Shown here: piece after piece, positions 27,040-39,090 of the stretch
How the letters are laid out: each line of letters opens with the position of its first letter
How positions within the stretch are numbered: the first letter of the stretch is position 1
Assembly: GCA_024362935.1 (NCBI GenBank)
Contig: JANCRA010000004.1
Location: 25,101,121-25,165,120, forward strand
DNA length: 64,000 bases
Reading direction: 5' to 3'
From: Setophaga petechia
Lineage: Eukaryota > Chordata > Aves > Passeriformes > Parulidae
Made by a program: the position numbers and the translations under genes
Notes under the pieces: model-generated
Databases searched by the model: none
What the model was told of the DNA's origin: nothing
What the model saw: the letters and a program-made list of their open reading frames with translations, nothing else

Positions 27040-28545
27040 ATAATCACAGAAACACAGAATGACAGAATGTACTGAATAGGAAGGGACCCACAAGGATTAT
27101 CAAAGTTCAATTCCAGGCCTTGCACAGTCACACCATGTGTCTGGCAGCATTCCCCAAATTCTCTTGAACTCTGTCAGGCCGCTGCTTTAACCACTTCCCT
27201 GAGGATCCTGTTCCAGTGCCCAACCACCCTCTGGGCAAAGAACTTTTTTCTAATATTCAACCTAACCCTCCCCTGAACAACTTCAGGCCATTTCCTCAGG
27301 TCCTGTAACTGGCCACCACAGAGGAGAAATCAGCGCTTGACCCTCCTCTTCATGAGGAAGTTCTAACTGCAGATCAGTGCCTGCCCCTCCTCTTCCTCTC
27401 ATGCAGTGAGGGCTCCCCTCAGTCTCTTCCAGGCTTGTACAGCTTTGCCTCAAGGTGCTTTATCATTGTCTGTTCCATCCTTTGGACACTATCTAATACT
27501 TTAATGTCTTTCTTAGATTGTGGCCCCCAAACCAGCCCCCAGCACTGGAGGTGAGGCTGCCCCAGCTCAGAGCAGAGCAGGACAATCCCCTCCCTTGCCC
27601 AGCTGTGATGCTGTGCCTGATGCCCCCCAGGACAGGGTTGGCCCTCCTGGCTGCCAGGGCACTGCTGACCCATGTTCAACTTGCCAGGACCCCCAGGTCC
27701 CTTTCCATGGCACTGCTTACAGCACCTCATTCCCAGTCTGTCCATACATCCGGGGTTGCCCCATCCCAGATGCAGATTCCAGCACTTTCCCCTGTTGAGC
27801 TTCATATGGCTGGTGATTGCCCAGACCCCAATTTGTGGAGGTCTCTCTGCAGGGCCTCTCCCTGCCCTGGAGGGAGTCAGCAGCTCCTCCCAGTTTTGTA
27901 TGGTCTGTGCACTTGCTCAGTACCCCTTCCAGTTCTTTGTCCAGGTCATTTATGAAGATGATGAAGAGCAGAGGGCTGAGGATGGGGCCCTGTGGAACCT
28001 CACCAGTGACAGGTCCCCAGTCTGATGTCACCCCATTCACTGTAACCCTTTGTGCCTGATGCGTGACCCAGCTGCTCACCCACCCCATGATGTGTTTATT
28101 CAGGTGTTTTTCAGTACCCCCAGAATAATCTTCTCCATAATTTTACCAGGCACTGAAGTGAGACTGACAGGCCTGTAGATTCTGGGCTCCTTCCTCTTGC
28201 CTGTCTTGAAAACCAGGATAATGTTTGCCAGCTTCCAGTTATCTGGCATCCCTCTGGATTCCCAAGACCATCCAAAATCATTAAGAGAGCTTTTGTGATG
28301 ACATAAGCCAGCCTTTTGAGGATTCTCGGATGAGTCCCATCAGGCTCCATAGATTTGTAGAGATCCAGCTGGAGGAGCAGATCCTGCACAGTTTTGGGGT
28401 TGACTGAGGGTCGATCGCTCGCAGTCGTTGTCCTCCAGCTCAGGGCACTGAGCCCCACATTGTCTGTCATCTGTGTGGAAGACAGAAGCAGCAAATGAAT
28501 TAAACACCTCTGCCTTACTTTTCTCCCTACTTTTCACTGGAGGTT
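27040..28545 (-). mobile_element. CR1 LINE, long 5'-truncated copy with internal deletion
   Basis: A minus-strand CR1 retrotransposon whose 3' end lies at about 27040 (CACAGAA-type tail seen in reverse). Read leftward, broken frames give the linker before the RT palm (LLLQLDLYKSMEPDGTHPR near 28370-28430), then the RT motif VPQGPILSPLLFIIFINDLD at 27939-27998, then the thumb and 3' region. The reverse transcriptase would copy CR1 RNA at the target site, but this copy is dead. The catalytic FADD box reads CTDH, frames shift repeatedly, and the segment carrying RT motif A is missing around 28090-28115. The endonuclease half is absent. A CR1 is certain; the subfamily is not determined. Confidence 0.93.
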
Positions 28546-31500
28546 CAAGATCTATTTAGCCCACTCAACTTTTATTAAATGTTACTAAAGCTCTTGTTGT
28601 AGAAAAAAATGACAGATTTCACCACAAAATTGAAACCTCCAAAACCACATTAGCCTAGGGAAAGCTAAACAACCTTCTGGCTAAACCAAAAGACTTCTGG
28701 AGAGAGGGAAGATATTTCAATTTTTAGCTGGCAGCCATGAGAAGAGTTATTTTTTATCATTTTTCCAATGAAGGATGAATGAAAACAAGTAGTAAACCAA
28801 AAATTAGTCTCCTATCACCTTACAAGAAAATAACCAGCCCAGATGCTTTCATTTACATTGGGAAAACAACACGGACATTGGCCTGAAACTTTCACAAGAA
28901 ACAAAAATTCAACTTAAAACCTGAAGGCAGGCACCAGTAACAGACATTCCTGCTTCCTGCCTTCAGCAGCTCCTGAAAATAAATAAGATATTCATCCCTA
29001 CTGGCAACCACTTTCCCTTGCTTCCCACTGGTGCATCCCCAGATGCCCAGCACTGTACCTGGGCCCAATCTGCTCTAGCTCAGCCCTGGCCATGCCTGGG
29101 AAGGGATGTACCAGCCCCCTCATCAGCCTCAATGGAAACAGCCCAGAATGCCCCAAAATGCTGCTTGGCCCTCAGATCCCTTGTGGGGTTAGCAGGGGCT
29201 CATGGGGAAAGGCTGGGTTCAGTGTAAGTTTGAAAAGGGTCAGGTAGGAAACCAGAACACCTGAGAGTCGGTGGGGAGGTAAAACAAACTGGGAATTGGC
29301 TGGTATATGGAAGATGTTGATCCCATTTCTGTATGTTCTGTGGGACTTAAACCACTCACATAACCTCCTCGACCCACTGTGGAATGAGCTTCCCCTCCTC
29401 TCCTGTGCTGTATGCTCAGCTTTCCAGGAGCACGGGTTGTATTTTTGTTGTGTGGTTCTGCCTGGTTACCTCCATAGCCCTCACTTGCCACCTACCTCTG
29501 TTCTTTGATGTGTTTTGGCATTTTCTAAAGCCCTGCGTGCTGCACTGTGCCCTGTCCCTTCTGGCCCATTTTGCTCCTCAGTCCAACAAGACTGGGATTA
29601 TGCTGGGACCTCAAGGACCTGGCATGGCTCAGTACATTGTAGTGTGCAGGCTTGTAATTGCCTCTGTTGCCTGGCACAGTGGATCTGGCAGCTCATATCA
29701 GGCCATGAATATCACTGCCAAAATAAGTCTCTGTTACCATTGTGTTACTATGGATTACAATGTGTTACTAAACTATTATTACTACTACTACTAATAATAA
29801 TAATGCAATTTGCCTAAAATTTGCAATACCTGCAGACTGAAGATTGCATGGCACTCCTGGCCTTGAAAGGAAGGAAGAACAAAGAAGGGCATTTAAGCTT
29901 GTAGGTTTGGGTAAGATTAGAAAGAGTCCAAGATGAACACACTGTAATGATCAGCATGATGTGCTGCAATAGGGCAGACTTGGTGTCTCCAGGGAGCCCA
30001 GAGCTTCTCAGTTTCCCCTGTCATTCTGTGGTTTTCATTTAAAGGTTTTGGATATGCTGTGAATAATGAATTTTGAGATCATTATGGCAAATTCCCACAT
30101 TCTGCACTGCTTGAGAAGAACTAGATTTTCCTCCCAAGGTGCTGTGTTGATAGTGGTATCTGTCACTACCAGAACAGTAACATTCTGGATCTTTTGGCTG
30201 GAGGGCTATAGATCTTTCATTTCCAGTCAAAGAAAATATCACATTTTATCTTTGTTCTCAGTAATAACAATTTCTTGAGCTAAGTCAGCTCCATTTTGAC
30301 TAAACACAGATCTGAAAGGCATTGTTCAGATTTGTACTGTTTCACTAATTATTTTGGCCAAGTTCACATTGAAGAACAAGTTGAGACTGAAATTCAGGTT
30401 TCATGGAAGTGATTGTTGTCATAGATGTAATCTCAAAGTAGTTATTGTTTCATAACTTCAGGTTCTTCCAAAGCCCTTCTGAAGTATTTAATCATCTGAC
30501 CGAGGCATCAGATGGGGATTATTGCTCTGGATTTATTCTAAAGGCATGATCTTGGAATTCCACATTGAACACCTTTAGTATCAAATAACCCTATTTTGGC
30601 ATGACTATAAATCCCAGTTCCAGAGTACAAAAACAACTCAGTGAAATGTCTGGAGTAAGTTTTTTAATATGGGCAAGCAGCTGATTCTCCCTCTCTCTCC
30701 CATCTTACAATTTCATTCTCATAAATGTTTCCATTCTAGCAGAATTTTTCCCAGAAAAAATCAACCTCATAGCAGACACTCAACATTTGAACTTGAATTG
30801 TTTGGCAAAGTGATAAGAAACTGAAAGCAATATTTTTATATTGGAAAAAGTGTTGCACAGCTGTCCCTGTATCACTCATTATTTTAATGTTTTTCTAGCT
30901 GTGGTATTGCCAAGGCATTTATTACTGGAGTATTTAGGACACTGGCTAAATGTCAATTACTTCTCCAGACTTACTGCGAAGATTTAGCAAAAGAAACTGA
31001 AAAGATTCCTTTCCCTCATGCTTGGTACATGCAGTTTTGGCATCCTAGGCCTTGTTAAAATGGAGGGGGTGCAGAAGGCCTTTGAGGAACTCAGTAACTC
31101 CCAAAAACTTCACATGATCAACCCAAAATGGTTTTATTTTTCTTTTAAGTGCAAAGGTATTTTTAAAGTTTTCTTCAACTTTTACACTGACTTTTTAAAA
31201 GAGTTGGGTAATACTGTGTTTAATGGTGTTACAGTTACACATGCTAAAACTAGAATAATTGAGCCTCCTCCTTGTAACTGTAATCTGGATTTCCTGGCTG
31301 TGTTCCTTCAGCTCATGCACTGGTGATGGAATGCTTTACTCACAAACTAATCAGTGTATCTGAATTTATACATCATTATTTATGTCTTATTTTCATGCCA
31401 AAGTACATTTGTTGGGTATTAGAGCATGCACACGGGCAGTGCCTGGCCTAAGGAAAGTTTGACATGCATAACAGATATGTCAGCTGGAACAAAGCTGCTT

Positions 31501-33221
31501 GAATGATCAATGGAAAAAAATACTTGGGGAGGAAAGCTTCACTACCCGTCGGACATAATTAGACAAGAAACACAAGAAAAGCACATATGGTTCTAGATTT
31601 TAGTGGGCTAGGACCACTCAGAGCTACGTATCCAGTGGAGCTGGTTATACTTCCATCCGCACCAGATCAAAGAGAGATGAATTCAAATGACACCTGAAGA
31701 AAGACAGAACTAGCAATAGGATGGGGTGGTGGCAGATCAGTCCCAAGTGAGAAGACAGTCTGTTGGCCCCACAAAAAAAAAATAAAAAATTGGAGTGGCA
31801 AGGTATGAGAAGGTTGAGTTGAAGATAGGGTCATAAAAATATGTGCAAAACCTGCTGCATGTGACATTCAGAGAGTAGTTTAAGGTATAGAATAATGCCA
31901 CCAAAAGGTGTCATGAGAGATAGTAAGTATGGCTATATCTAAGCCAGAAGACAGATGGAGGTTTCTCACCCTGCTGGCACAAGGCTCTGGGACAATTTTT
32001 TGATGAAAAGCAAGGAAGGACAGCTGCAGGGCTGTGGGATGGGGCCTGTCCAGGTTACAAGGGAACTGATATGGTGCAGACTCCAGGGAGGAGGAGCCAG
32101 CATTGATGTAATCCTACCCTGCAGAAATGGATAATCTGTTGAACCATATTCTCTCAAAGGACAAGGGTTATTGTACACAACATGTTACATTTATTTAATA
32201 TAGTATATGGAACACAGGGCATGCATTACACCCAAATTCCCCCTTATAACAATTTCCTACCTCTATGCAAAAGATACAACTCAGCAATTCATTTCTAAGT
32301 TCCAAGTAAGTTTTTAATTATATTTTTCTCTCCAAGACAAGTTTTTATGAACTCTGATTGTCAATGTCTCAGTCTTCATGAACCAAAGGCATGGTGCCAG
32401 TTTGCTGAACTTGAGTGAAGTGAGCTAAGATCATCCCTTGAAGAAGAACGTGGTTGTCCTGTCCGCACCAGGCCTGTTCTGTCCACTAGTGCATAGTGAG
32501 ACTCAGTAATTAAACCAATCAGCTTCTTATTTCCCTTTTACTTTTTCTGCCTTTCTTGGAAGAATCTAACCTTTCACAGGACATTTGATTTCAGATGTTT
32601 CTTTCTTTCAATATTTAAGAAAAATTTTATACCTCACCTTCCCCCATATAAATTAGCGATGATAACACTCTCTCCTTCTATTAGTGGAGGGAAAAGAATC
32701 TTCTGTTTTCTCTAAAAATGTCTCTAAAATATTCATAGATATTTCTCTAAAAAAGTAATTTTCTGTAATTATTTTTTCTGGTTTTGTCCTTGGAAGTCAA
32801 ATAAATTAGCTGCACTTACAGCATATATTTTCTGCCTTGTTATTGGCAAAATGATATGACATCAGCAGAACGTGCCATGCTGGAAGCTGTCCAGTCTTCT
32901 GAGAAGCCTCCTCGCAGTCATCACAATATGCAGTAGCATTCAAGAACAAAAAGAAAGGAAAGCTGAATCCAAAGCAAATCCAGTATTGTGGTTAGGGAAT
33001 ATATCTAAATATTTCTTGTATCATATATTGTCCTTGCTTTTGCAAACACATTAATCCTTTAAAACCACTGGCCAAATTGAATGTTCTAAGATTGTTTTTT
33101 TTAAGTAATAGTTTTTTTTGCCAGTGAAGCTGAATCTAGGTCTTGTTCTCTATCACTGAGTGTGTCCTGAGAGCTGGATCCCTTTGTTTTAGCTAGCATA
33201 GGTCACGGCAAGACATTAGTG
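28546..33221. other. Non-genic DNA, moderately GC-rich patch near 29000-29700
   Basis: No gene is recognised. The patch at 29000-29700 is richer in G+C and holds overlapping open frames up to 136 codons on the plus strand. They read through a trinucleotide repeat and show no domain. The 102-codon frame at 31018-31326 is likewise unrecognised. A trinucleotide microsatellite lies at 29772-29804. Confidence 0.6.
29772..29804. repeat. ATT/ACT/AAT trinucleotide microsatellite
   Basis: Compound run of ATT, ACT and AAT triplets, about 33 bases, read directly. Confidence 0.85.
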
Positions 33222-33330
33222 ACTCTCTCATTCTCTCTCTCTCACACACACTCACACTTTCTCACTCGCTCTCTCTTGTCTCCTCACATATATGTGTGTA
33301 TGCATATGTATGCATATACATATGCATATT
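33222..33330. repeat. Compound CT / CA / AT-GC microsatellite
   Basis: The run begins with (CT)n, moves to CACACA and CTCTCT blocks, then to an alternating purine-pyrimidine run (ATATATGTGTGTATGCATAT and similar) up to about 33330. The second half is self-complementary and could extrude a cruciform or adopt Z-DNA. It is probably length-variable. Confidence 0.9.
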
Positions 33331-34245
33331 GACAGTTTGTTTTCAGCTTTTTAAGCAATTTGAACCCTACAGAGCAAATCACAGTCACAATTTTTAAACA
33401 CAATTTTGAAAGGAGAAAGTAATGTCAGGGCTATTGAATGACCTGTGCTATCACGATGACAGTCCAGGTTAACCATCCTTGTCCCACTGAAGTGAAACCA
33501 GACCAACAGCAGGAGGACTTCTTAAAAAATATGCAGCCTTATAATACCAGAAGTTTTATATTTTTGAAAAATTTATTTTTGGTGATTTCAGCTTAAGTTA
33601 CAGGCATATTGCTAGTTTTTTCTGGTCTGTCAATGGAATGATGAATGTCATTTATTCAGCGCGTGGTGGTGATAAAAGGAATAAACATCTTTGGGCTTTG
33701 GGCCTTGGGGTTCATCAAAGCTGTTGTTTGGTGTTGCTGCTTTTAATGTGAAAAGGTCACAGTATCACACTTAAAATAGGTACAATTGGAAAGAAATGAA
33801 AATAAATAAACAGTGGTTCCCACTGGGATAAACAGAGAAACTCTTGCCTTAAGAAATAATCAGTATCTGTTCCCATAAAGGTCATCACTGACACAAATCC
33901 ACAGTTCTCATTTGCACCTCCCTTCCTCAGTAATGCTAGTACACGTCCATGGAGAGACTGCTCCAGCACTCTGTGTGCGTGGGAATGAGAGGCAGCGTGG
34001 GAGAGAAGCCACTGGGTGAATGTGACCTCAGTCACAAGGCTGTGGAGCATCCCTCAGCTGAATCACTCCTGCCTTTTAAAAAGTCTTGGGTAACGCTTTG
34101 GGACTCAGTGACCTGCAGGGACACTGTTTGAACTGTTCTGCTGATGTGTGTGGGAGGGAGGAAGGCACAAGTTTTAAAAAGGACAAGTCCATTAAAATAA
34201 CAACAAAGCAAAGCAAAACCAACAACCTATCATTTTACTGCAAAA
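33331..34245. other. Non-genic DNA
   Basis: No gene, transposon or tandem array is recognised. Frames are short. Confidence 0.6.
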
Positions 34246-34305
34246 TATGCTGGAGGATTTCAGGGCCTTGTTTGCTGAAGGCCCTGAAATTCTTCTCCAG
34301 GCATA
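34246..34305. other. Imperfect 60-nt hairpin of microRNA-precursor size
   Basis: Inner stem: 34257-34269 pairs perfectly with 34278-34290 (13 bp) around an 8-nt loop. Outer stem: 34246-34255 pairs with 34295-34305 with one bulged C. The stems are separated by an asymmetric internal loop (1 nt against 4 nt). The overall shape, about 23 paired positions with bulges, resembles a short pre-miRNA more than the other foldbacks in this window. There is no evidence of transcription or conservation, and a decayed inverted duplication is equally possible. Confidence 0.45.
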
Positions 34306-37192
34306 AATATGTGAACAAATTAAGCTCTTTGTGGTTTTGGCTGATCCCAGCCATGTTTAGTCTTAATCTATCTCAATCATGAGCTACCTTTTAAAAATAA
34401 CACTTTGTGGTTCCAAAACATCTTTAGCTAATCCTTGCTTAGTTTGGAAAAGAATTATATTTGGAAGGGTGCACATGTCCATGTGGCTTTGAGAGATACT
34501 CTCTTTATGGTTCTCATCCACTATAAATTTTCTTGAAAAATAATATATAATACTTCAGCAACATACTACTGAACACTGGATTCTAAACATTCTAAAATAT
34601 GGGGTTTTTTCCAATCTACAGCTTGTAGGAGAGAAAAAAAAATAGATGAATAAAAATATGCCAAATTGATACATGAATGTGTTTGGATCTTCTCCATACT
34701 GGAAGTTAGAGGCATCAGTGCTACTTACCACACAAGAAGCTAAAGAAGAAGAAAAAAAAAATTTATAATATTTCAAAGATTACAACCATAAATGTGTCTG
34801 GAAAATGTCTGACAACTCACATGGAGATGTAACGCTCTCCGAAGAACAAGAACTTGGCTTTAAATACTGAATGTAAAGAAAACAGTTTCTGAGATTAGTT
34901 TCTAATCCATGGATAATTTTAAAAAAGGCTTTTAAAGGGTTCATTTCAGGACATCCTTTGTACTCTTTACTCAAGTGAAATATTAATTTTTATTTCTGTT
35001 CCTCCTCTCAAATTAGAACAGTCTAGGAGACTACAAGTCTTGAGAAATCTGGTATCAAATTCTCTTTTTATACTTCTTGATCAAACATCTCTTGCTTTCC
35101 ACTTCACTTTTTAGATACTCTGTTGAAATTTTTAATCAATGACACTATTCCATGTCAGTAAAAAAAAATATTTGAAACCACATTTCCTAAAATTTACTTT
35201 TCTGCAGAAAATGTATACATTGCTCAAATTCTTAAAATAGGTTTGCATGACACAAAAACTGGGGGCAGTTTTTTTCTCAAGCTTAAATCTGAATGCAACA
35301 ATGTCATCCTAATATTTTGTGGATAGCCTTCATTTGTATTATAGCTAACAATGTCTATGTCCCTCTCAAATAAGTACTTCTCAGTGAGGGTCCTGAGGTT
35401 GGCGTACTAAACATAAACATTCTTGTCACTTTTACAATGTTTTTATTTTGTGGTAAAAACTTTAGCACAGGATTTTTGCAACCAGTTTTCAGTTTGTACC
35501 TTCAGATTGCATTTCTGCAATTATAGAATTAAATGCTTTGAGACCACGTCTGCTTGATCATGTGGAAATGTGCTAATACCGCTAGCGTGCACATATCTGA
35601 GACCACAAAAAACAGCACATAAATTTCTGGATAAGCAAAATGAAGAGTGCAGTTGTAGAAGCCAGCGCAAAACCACCTACAAAACAGTTAGGAAAAATTC
35701 AGGCATAACATTCAAAAAGCACAAAACTAAGGGTATGCAGTGCTGCCTGTGCAATTTGAAACAATTCAGTATTAAATTCCAGAATATGAGCAATTGCACA
35801 AAACATAAAACCTCAGGAAAAAAAAAAGTAAAATAATTTCCAAATTAGTTCTGGTTTGTGAATCAATTTCCAGCTCTCTTGTTTCCATTGAACAACCGTA
35901 ACTGGAAAGCAATAAAACTGAGGAATCGCTATCGTAAGGGATTTTGGAGTGCCCCTGTTAGTTTTTGACAACTGGTGGGGGGAGAGAGGGAAGAATGATA
36001 TCAGCAATTTCCAAAGTAATTTGCCATTTCTTATATTATTCAAGCCAAGTTAGTGGAATCACGCCCAAGAAAGGTGTTACATGTGGTGCTTGTGAGACAC
36101 TTTGGGTCGGTTCCTCAGAGAAATGTGATTTATGCAGCCAGCCATTGCACATGATGTCACAAGAGCTCACTGTTTCCACTCACAGCACCCAGTACAGAGC
36201 CACATCAACAGCACTGTAAATAGCTGCAGCAAGGAGGACAACCCTCCCAGCTACAGGTAGCTAAAGAATGCTTCAGTAAGCATGCGCTATGAGCTATTGA
36301 TTTAATTAAATATCCATAAATATCCGTTTTTTGCATGTATGTAGAATTTTTTATCCTCATTTTAAAACTGATTTTATTTAATGAACTAAAATGAGACTTT
36401 GAGGCTTCTATGTGAACCAGACTTGCATCCAGATGCTGGTGCTGGTGCTGGTGCTGCTGTTGTGCTCATCTGAAATAAATTATTACTTAAACAAGCTGCA
36501 GTAAAAGTCCAAAATCAGGAATGCTGTCTATTTTGGTGTCCTATTTGATTAATAGGATTTCCCAGGTGTTAGGCTGCTACCAACACATAGGATGACAGCT
36601 GAGTTTTGTCCAAGATCTGCATATATTTGGTATTTTCAGTTTCTACAATGTATGGGAAGTTATTGTGCAGCCATCGGATAAGTCAGATTTAAGAGAGGAT
36701 TTTCATCCTCCGAACATACATTCCTTGGCTGTAAAGGACACTTCCGCAATGAGTCAGAAGGACACAGAGACCTTTTGTTTACCAAAGGCTGGCAAATCAT
36801 TTCATCTCAACCAACAGCCTCCTTAGTGACAACATCCTGACTACTTCTAGCAACCAAATGGTTTTTCACAGCAGGGTTCAGGCAGTAATTTCCTCTAAGG
36901 AACCTGCTTGTATTTTGCCTTGTTAGATACCATTCTTCTCCAAGTTTAAACTGCCACATGCAGGAAGGGACACAGAAAATATTTGCAGCTGGAAAACAGC
37001 TGCAGTAAGATAAGATGCCATATTTTAATTATGTTCAATTTAATCAGCTGCTGAAAAGCCAGGTGGAAGCCCATGAGCAGATTGCACCCAGGGAGAACAG
37101 GTGTGAGAGAAGACTAAAGCCTGCTACATTATGTCCTTAGTATTGAACTCAAAAATCCTGGGTTTGCTACTTTTAACATTTACAGCAAACCC
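34306..37192. other. Non-genic DNA, one short GCTGGT run
   Basis: No gene is recognised. A (GCTGGT)3 run occurs at 36435-36452. The stretch near 36960-37090, just left of the LTR, is non-repetitive and motif-rich but has no direct support for function. Confidence 0.6.
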
Positions 37193-37406
37193 TGTAGAAA
37201 CATGATTCAAAGCTTCAACACTGTATTGATTTTGCATAGACTGGTTTTAGGTAGCAGGGGGGCCAGAGAGGTGGCGCCTGTGAGAAACTGGCAGAAGCTT
37301 CCCACCACATCCAGCAGAGCCAATGGCTGATGGCTCTGAAGGTGGACATGCTGCTGGCCAAAACTGGGCCAGTGAGAGAAGTTGGTAATGACTCTGTGAT
37401 GACACA

Positions 37407-37412
37407 TATAAG
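37407..37412 (+). promoter_or_regulatory. TATA-like box of the LTR promoter
   Basis: TATAAG, about 215 bases into the LTR, at the usual U3 position upstream of the GC-rich part. Whether it is active is unknown. Confidence 0.5.
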
Positions 37413-37619
37413 AACAAAATCAAAACACAGTCACAGGGCTTTTGCTCCTAGTCAGAGAAGAGGAGGAGGTGAGAACATGTTAGGGAAACAACATGGAGAC
37501 ACCAAGGTCAGTGGAGAAGGACGGCAGGAGGTGCTCCAGGCACTGGAGCAGAGATTCCTCTGCAGGCCACAGTGAGATCATGGGGAAGCAGCTGTGCCCC
37601 TGCAGCCCTTGGAGATCCA

Positions 37620-37710
37620 TGGGGAATGCAGAGATCCACCCACAGCCCGTTGGGGATGCAGAGATCCACCCACAGCCCGTTGGGGATGCAGAGATCCACC
37701 CACAGCCTGT
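37620..37710 (+). repeat. 30-bp tandem repeat, three copies, inside the LTR
   Basis: Units at 37620-37650 (31 bp, one extra A), 37651-37680 and 37681-37710 share the core GCAGAGATCCACCCACAGCC. The last two copies differ at one base. Because 30 is a multiple of three, frames across it show a ten-residue peptide repeat, which is a by-product and not evidence for a protein. Confidence 0.95.
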
Positions 37711-38104
37711 GGGGAAGGTGTTCAGGCTGGAGTGGGTGGATGCCTGGAGGAGGCTGTGATCCAGTGGATAGGGAGGGCCCTGCTTCCAGGCTGGAGCAGC
37801 CTGTCCCTGAAGGGCTGCACCCCATGGAAAGAGAGGCCCATGTCACAGCAGTTTTGGAGGACTGCCTGCCCATGGGAGGGACTCACATTGCAGCAGGTGT
37901 GGGGGGGCTGCTGCTCGTGAGAGTGGACCCACACCTGGGAATCTCACTGGGAGCTGTCTCCTGTGGGAGGGACCCCACTGTCTCACAGGGGAGACCATAC
38001 TCTGTCTCCCTACTCTGCCTGCAGGAAGGAGGGAGGGGCTGGGAGGGAGAAGATATTTCAAGGGCTTATTTTAGTTCTCACTATCCTTCTTTGATTTTGC
38101 TAGT

Positions 38105-38110
38105 AATAAA
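38105..38110 (+). terminator. LTR polyadenylation signal
   Basis: AATAAA, about 180 bases before the LTR end, in the orientation of the LTR and downstream of its TATA-like box. Confidence 0.6.
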
Positions 38111-38286
38111 TTTCACTTTTCAACTAAAGTTGAGATTGTTTTGCCCTTGAAATATTTCTCCTGGTTCTTATCTCACCCATGAAGCCTTTGTTAACTTTTT
38201 TTTACCTTTTCATTCCTTTGCCCTGCTATGGCAGGAGAGAGTGAGCAAGTGACTCTTTGGCATTGGTCCAGTGTCAAACCACGACA

Positions 38287-39005
38287 AGCACCGTAGGGTC
38301 AAAATGTTTGCATGTAGAGGAAGAGACAGAGGAGAACATCAGGCTGTGTGGAACCACAACTTGAAGATCAGTAGTACTGTCTGTCTCCAGCTGAACCAGC
38401 TGAGCCAGCTGAAACACCAAGGTCAATGCATTACTCATCCTGCTGCTGTTTTCACCAAACACCAAGAAACTAGAGCTGCCTAGGTGCCCCCATGGTCTAC
38501 TGTAGCACCATGGAAATTCATTGGCATTTCTTGAGTGGATTGTTCCAAAGGTCTCCACACAAACTTCTCTTCTTTTGGTTGAAAAGCCCTGACTTGAGAG
38601 AGAGATCGGTCATGGAGAGACTGTCTCATGCTGAGCTCAAGCACTGGTAAGCTGGCAACAGCCCAGCTCTCCCAGCCACCCAAACTCCTCCAAGCATACA
38701 AGCAAGGGCCAACACTGGCTCTGAGAAGTGCTTGTAAAGCTGCAAAGAAGAAACTCTCTTGAGAATGGGCAGAAGCTAGAGGAGGAAGCATAGCAACCAC
38801 AAAAAGGTAACCAAGAATACAGAAATGCTAATATGGCAGCGATAAGGGCAGCAAGGCATGGCAGAGAGGCAGAGCCTAGGGCACAGCAGGGACACTGGAG
38901 GTGGCAGGCCATGAAGTGAGAGGAGCAGCTGAGCTTTCTGTGTTCTGACCTACTTGTGCGCAGCTATTCTCCATCTGGCTGGCAGTTTTTTGGTGACAAA
39001 AGGGC
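38287..39005. other. Non-genic DNA right of the solo LTR
   Basis: Overlapping minus-strand frames of about 90-106 codons exist but show no retroviral or host domain. No primer-binding site follows the LTR. Confidence 0.55.
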
Positions 39006-39090
39006 TTTCTTACTGACCCTGACCAGCCACCACTCCACCAGTCCTGTGACTAGACTGGTGGAGTGGTGGCTGGTCAGGGTCAGTAAGAAA
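39006..39090. repeat. Perfect inverted repeat, 38-bp arms and 9-nt loop
   Basis: Left arm 39006-39043, loop 39044-39052 (CTGTGACTA), right arm 39053-39090. I checked the pairs position by position and found no mismatch. The outer limit is the A/C mismatch at 39005/39091. A 38-bp stem with no decay implies very recent origin, selection, or an assembly foldback artefact. It is not part of the LTR or of any transposon I recognise. Confidence 0.98.

Larger units (their letters stand above)
37193..38286 (+). mobile_element. Solo LTR of an endogenous retrovirus
   Basis: A long terminal repeat of about 1.1 kb in plus orientation, running from TGTAGAAAC to ACCACGACA, so it has the TG...CA ends of retroviral LTRs. 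It contains a TATA-type box (37407-37412), a region of GC-rich, repetitive 'gcagagatccacc..cagccc' units typical of a passerine ERV LTR family, a polyadenylation signal AATAAA (38105-38110) and a short region after it. No tRNA primer-binding site (TGG start) follows the right end and no gag, pol or env sequence flanks it. It is therefore a solo LTR left by recombination between two LTRs. A clear 4-6 bp target-site duplication was not found, so the ends could be off by a few bases. Confidence 0.8.

Noticed and set aside
27518..28059. Plus-strand frames of 80-145 codons
   Set aside because: They are antisense shadows of the minus-strand CR1, whose RT motifs read on the other strand.
31018..31326. 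102-codon ATG frame
   Set aside because: No recognised domain or supporting signals; treated as chance.
36060..36140. GGGTCGGTTCCTC stretch resembling a tRNA B box
   Set aside because: No matching A box at the right spacing and no cloverleaf arms.
37572..38150. Longest open frame in the window, 192 codons
   Set aside because: It lies wholly inside the solo LTR, runs through the 30-bp tandem repeat and the poly-A signal, and other frames in the same GC-rich DNA are open too. It is a by-product of LTR composition.
38287..38320. Search for a provirus primer-binding site after the LTR
   Set aside because: No TGG-initiated tRNA-complementary stretch follows the LTR end, so a 5' LTR of a provirus is not supported.
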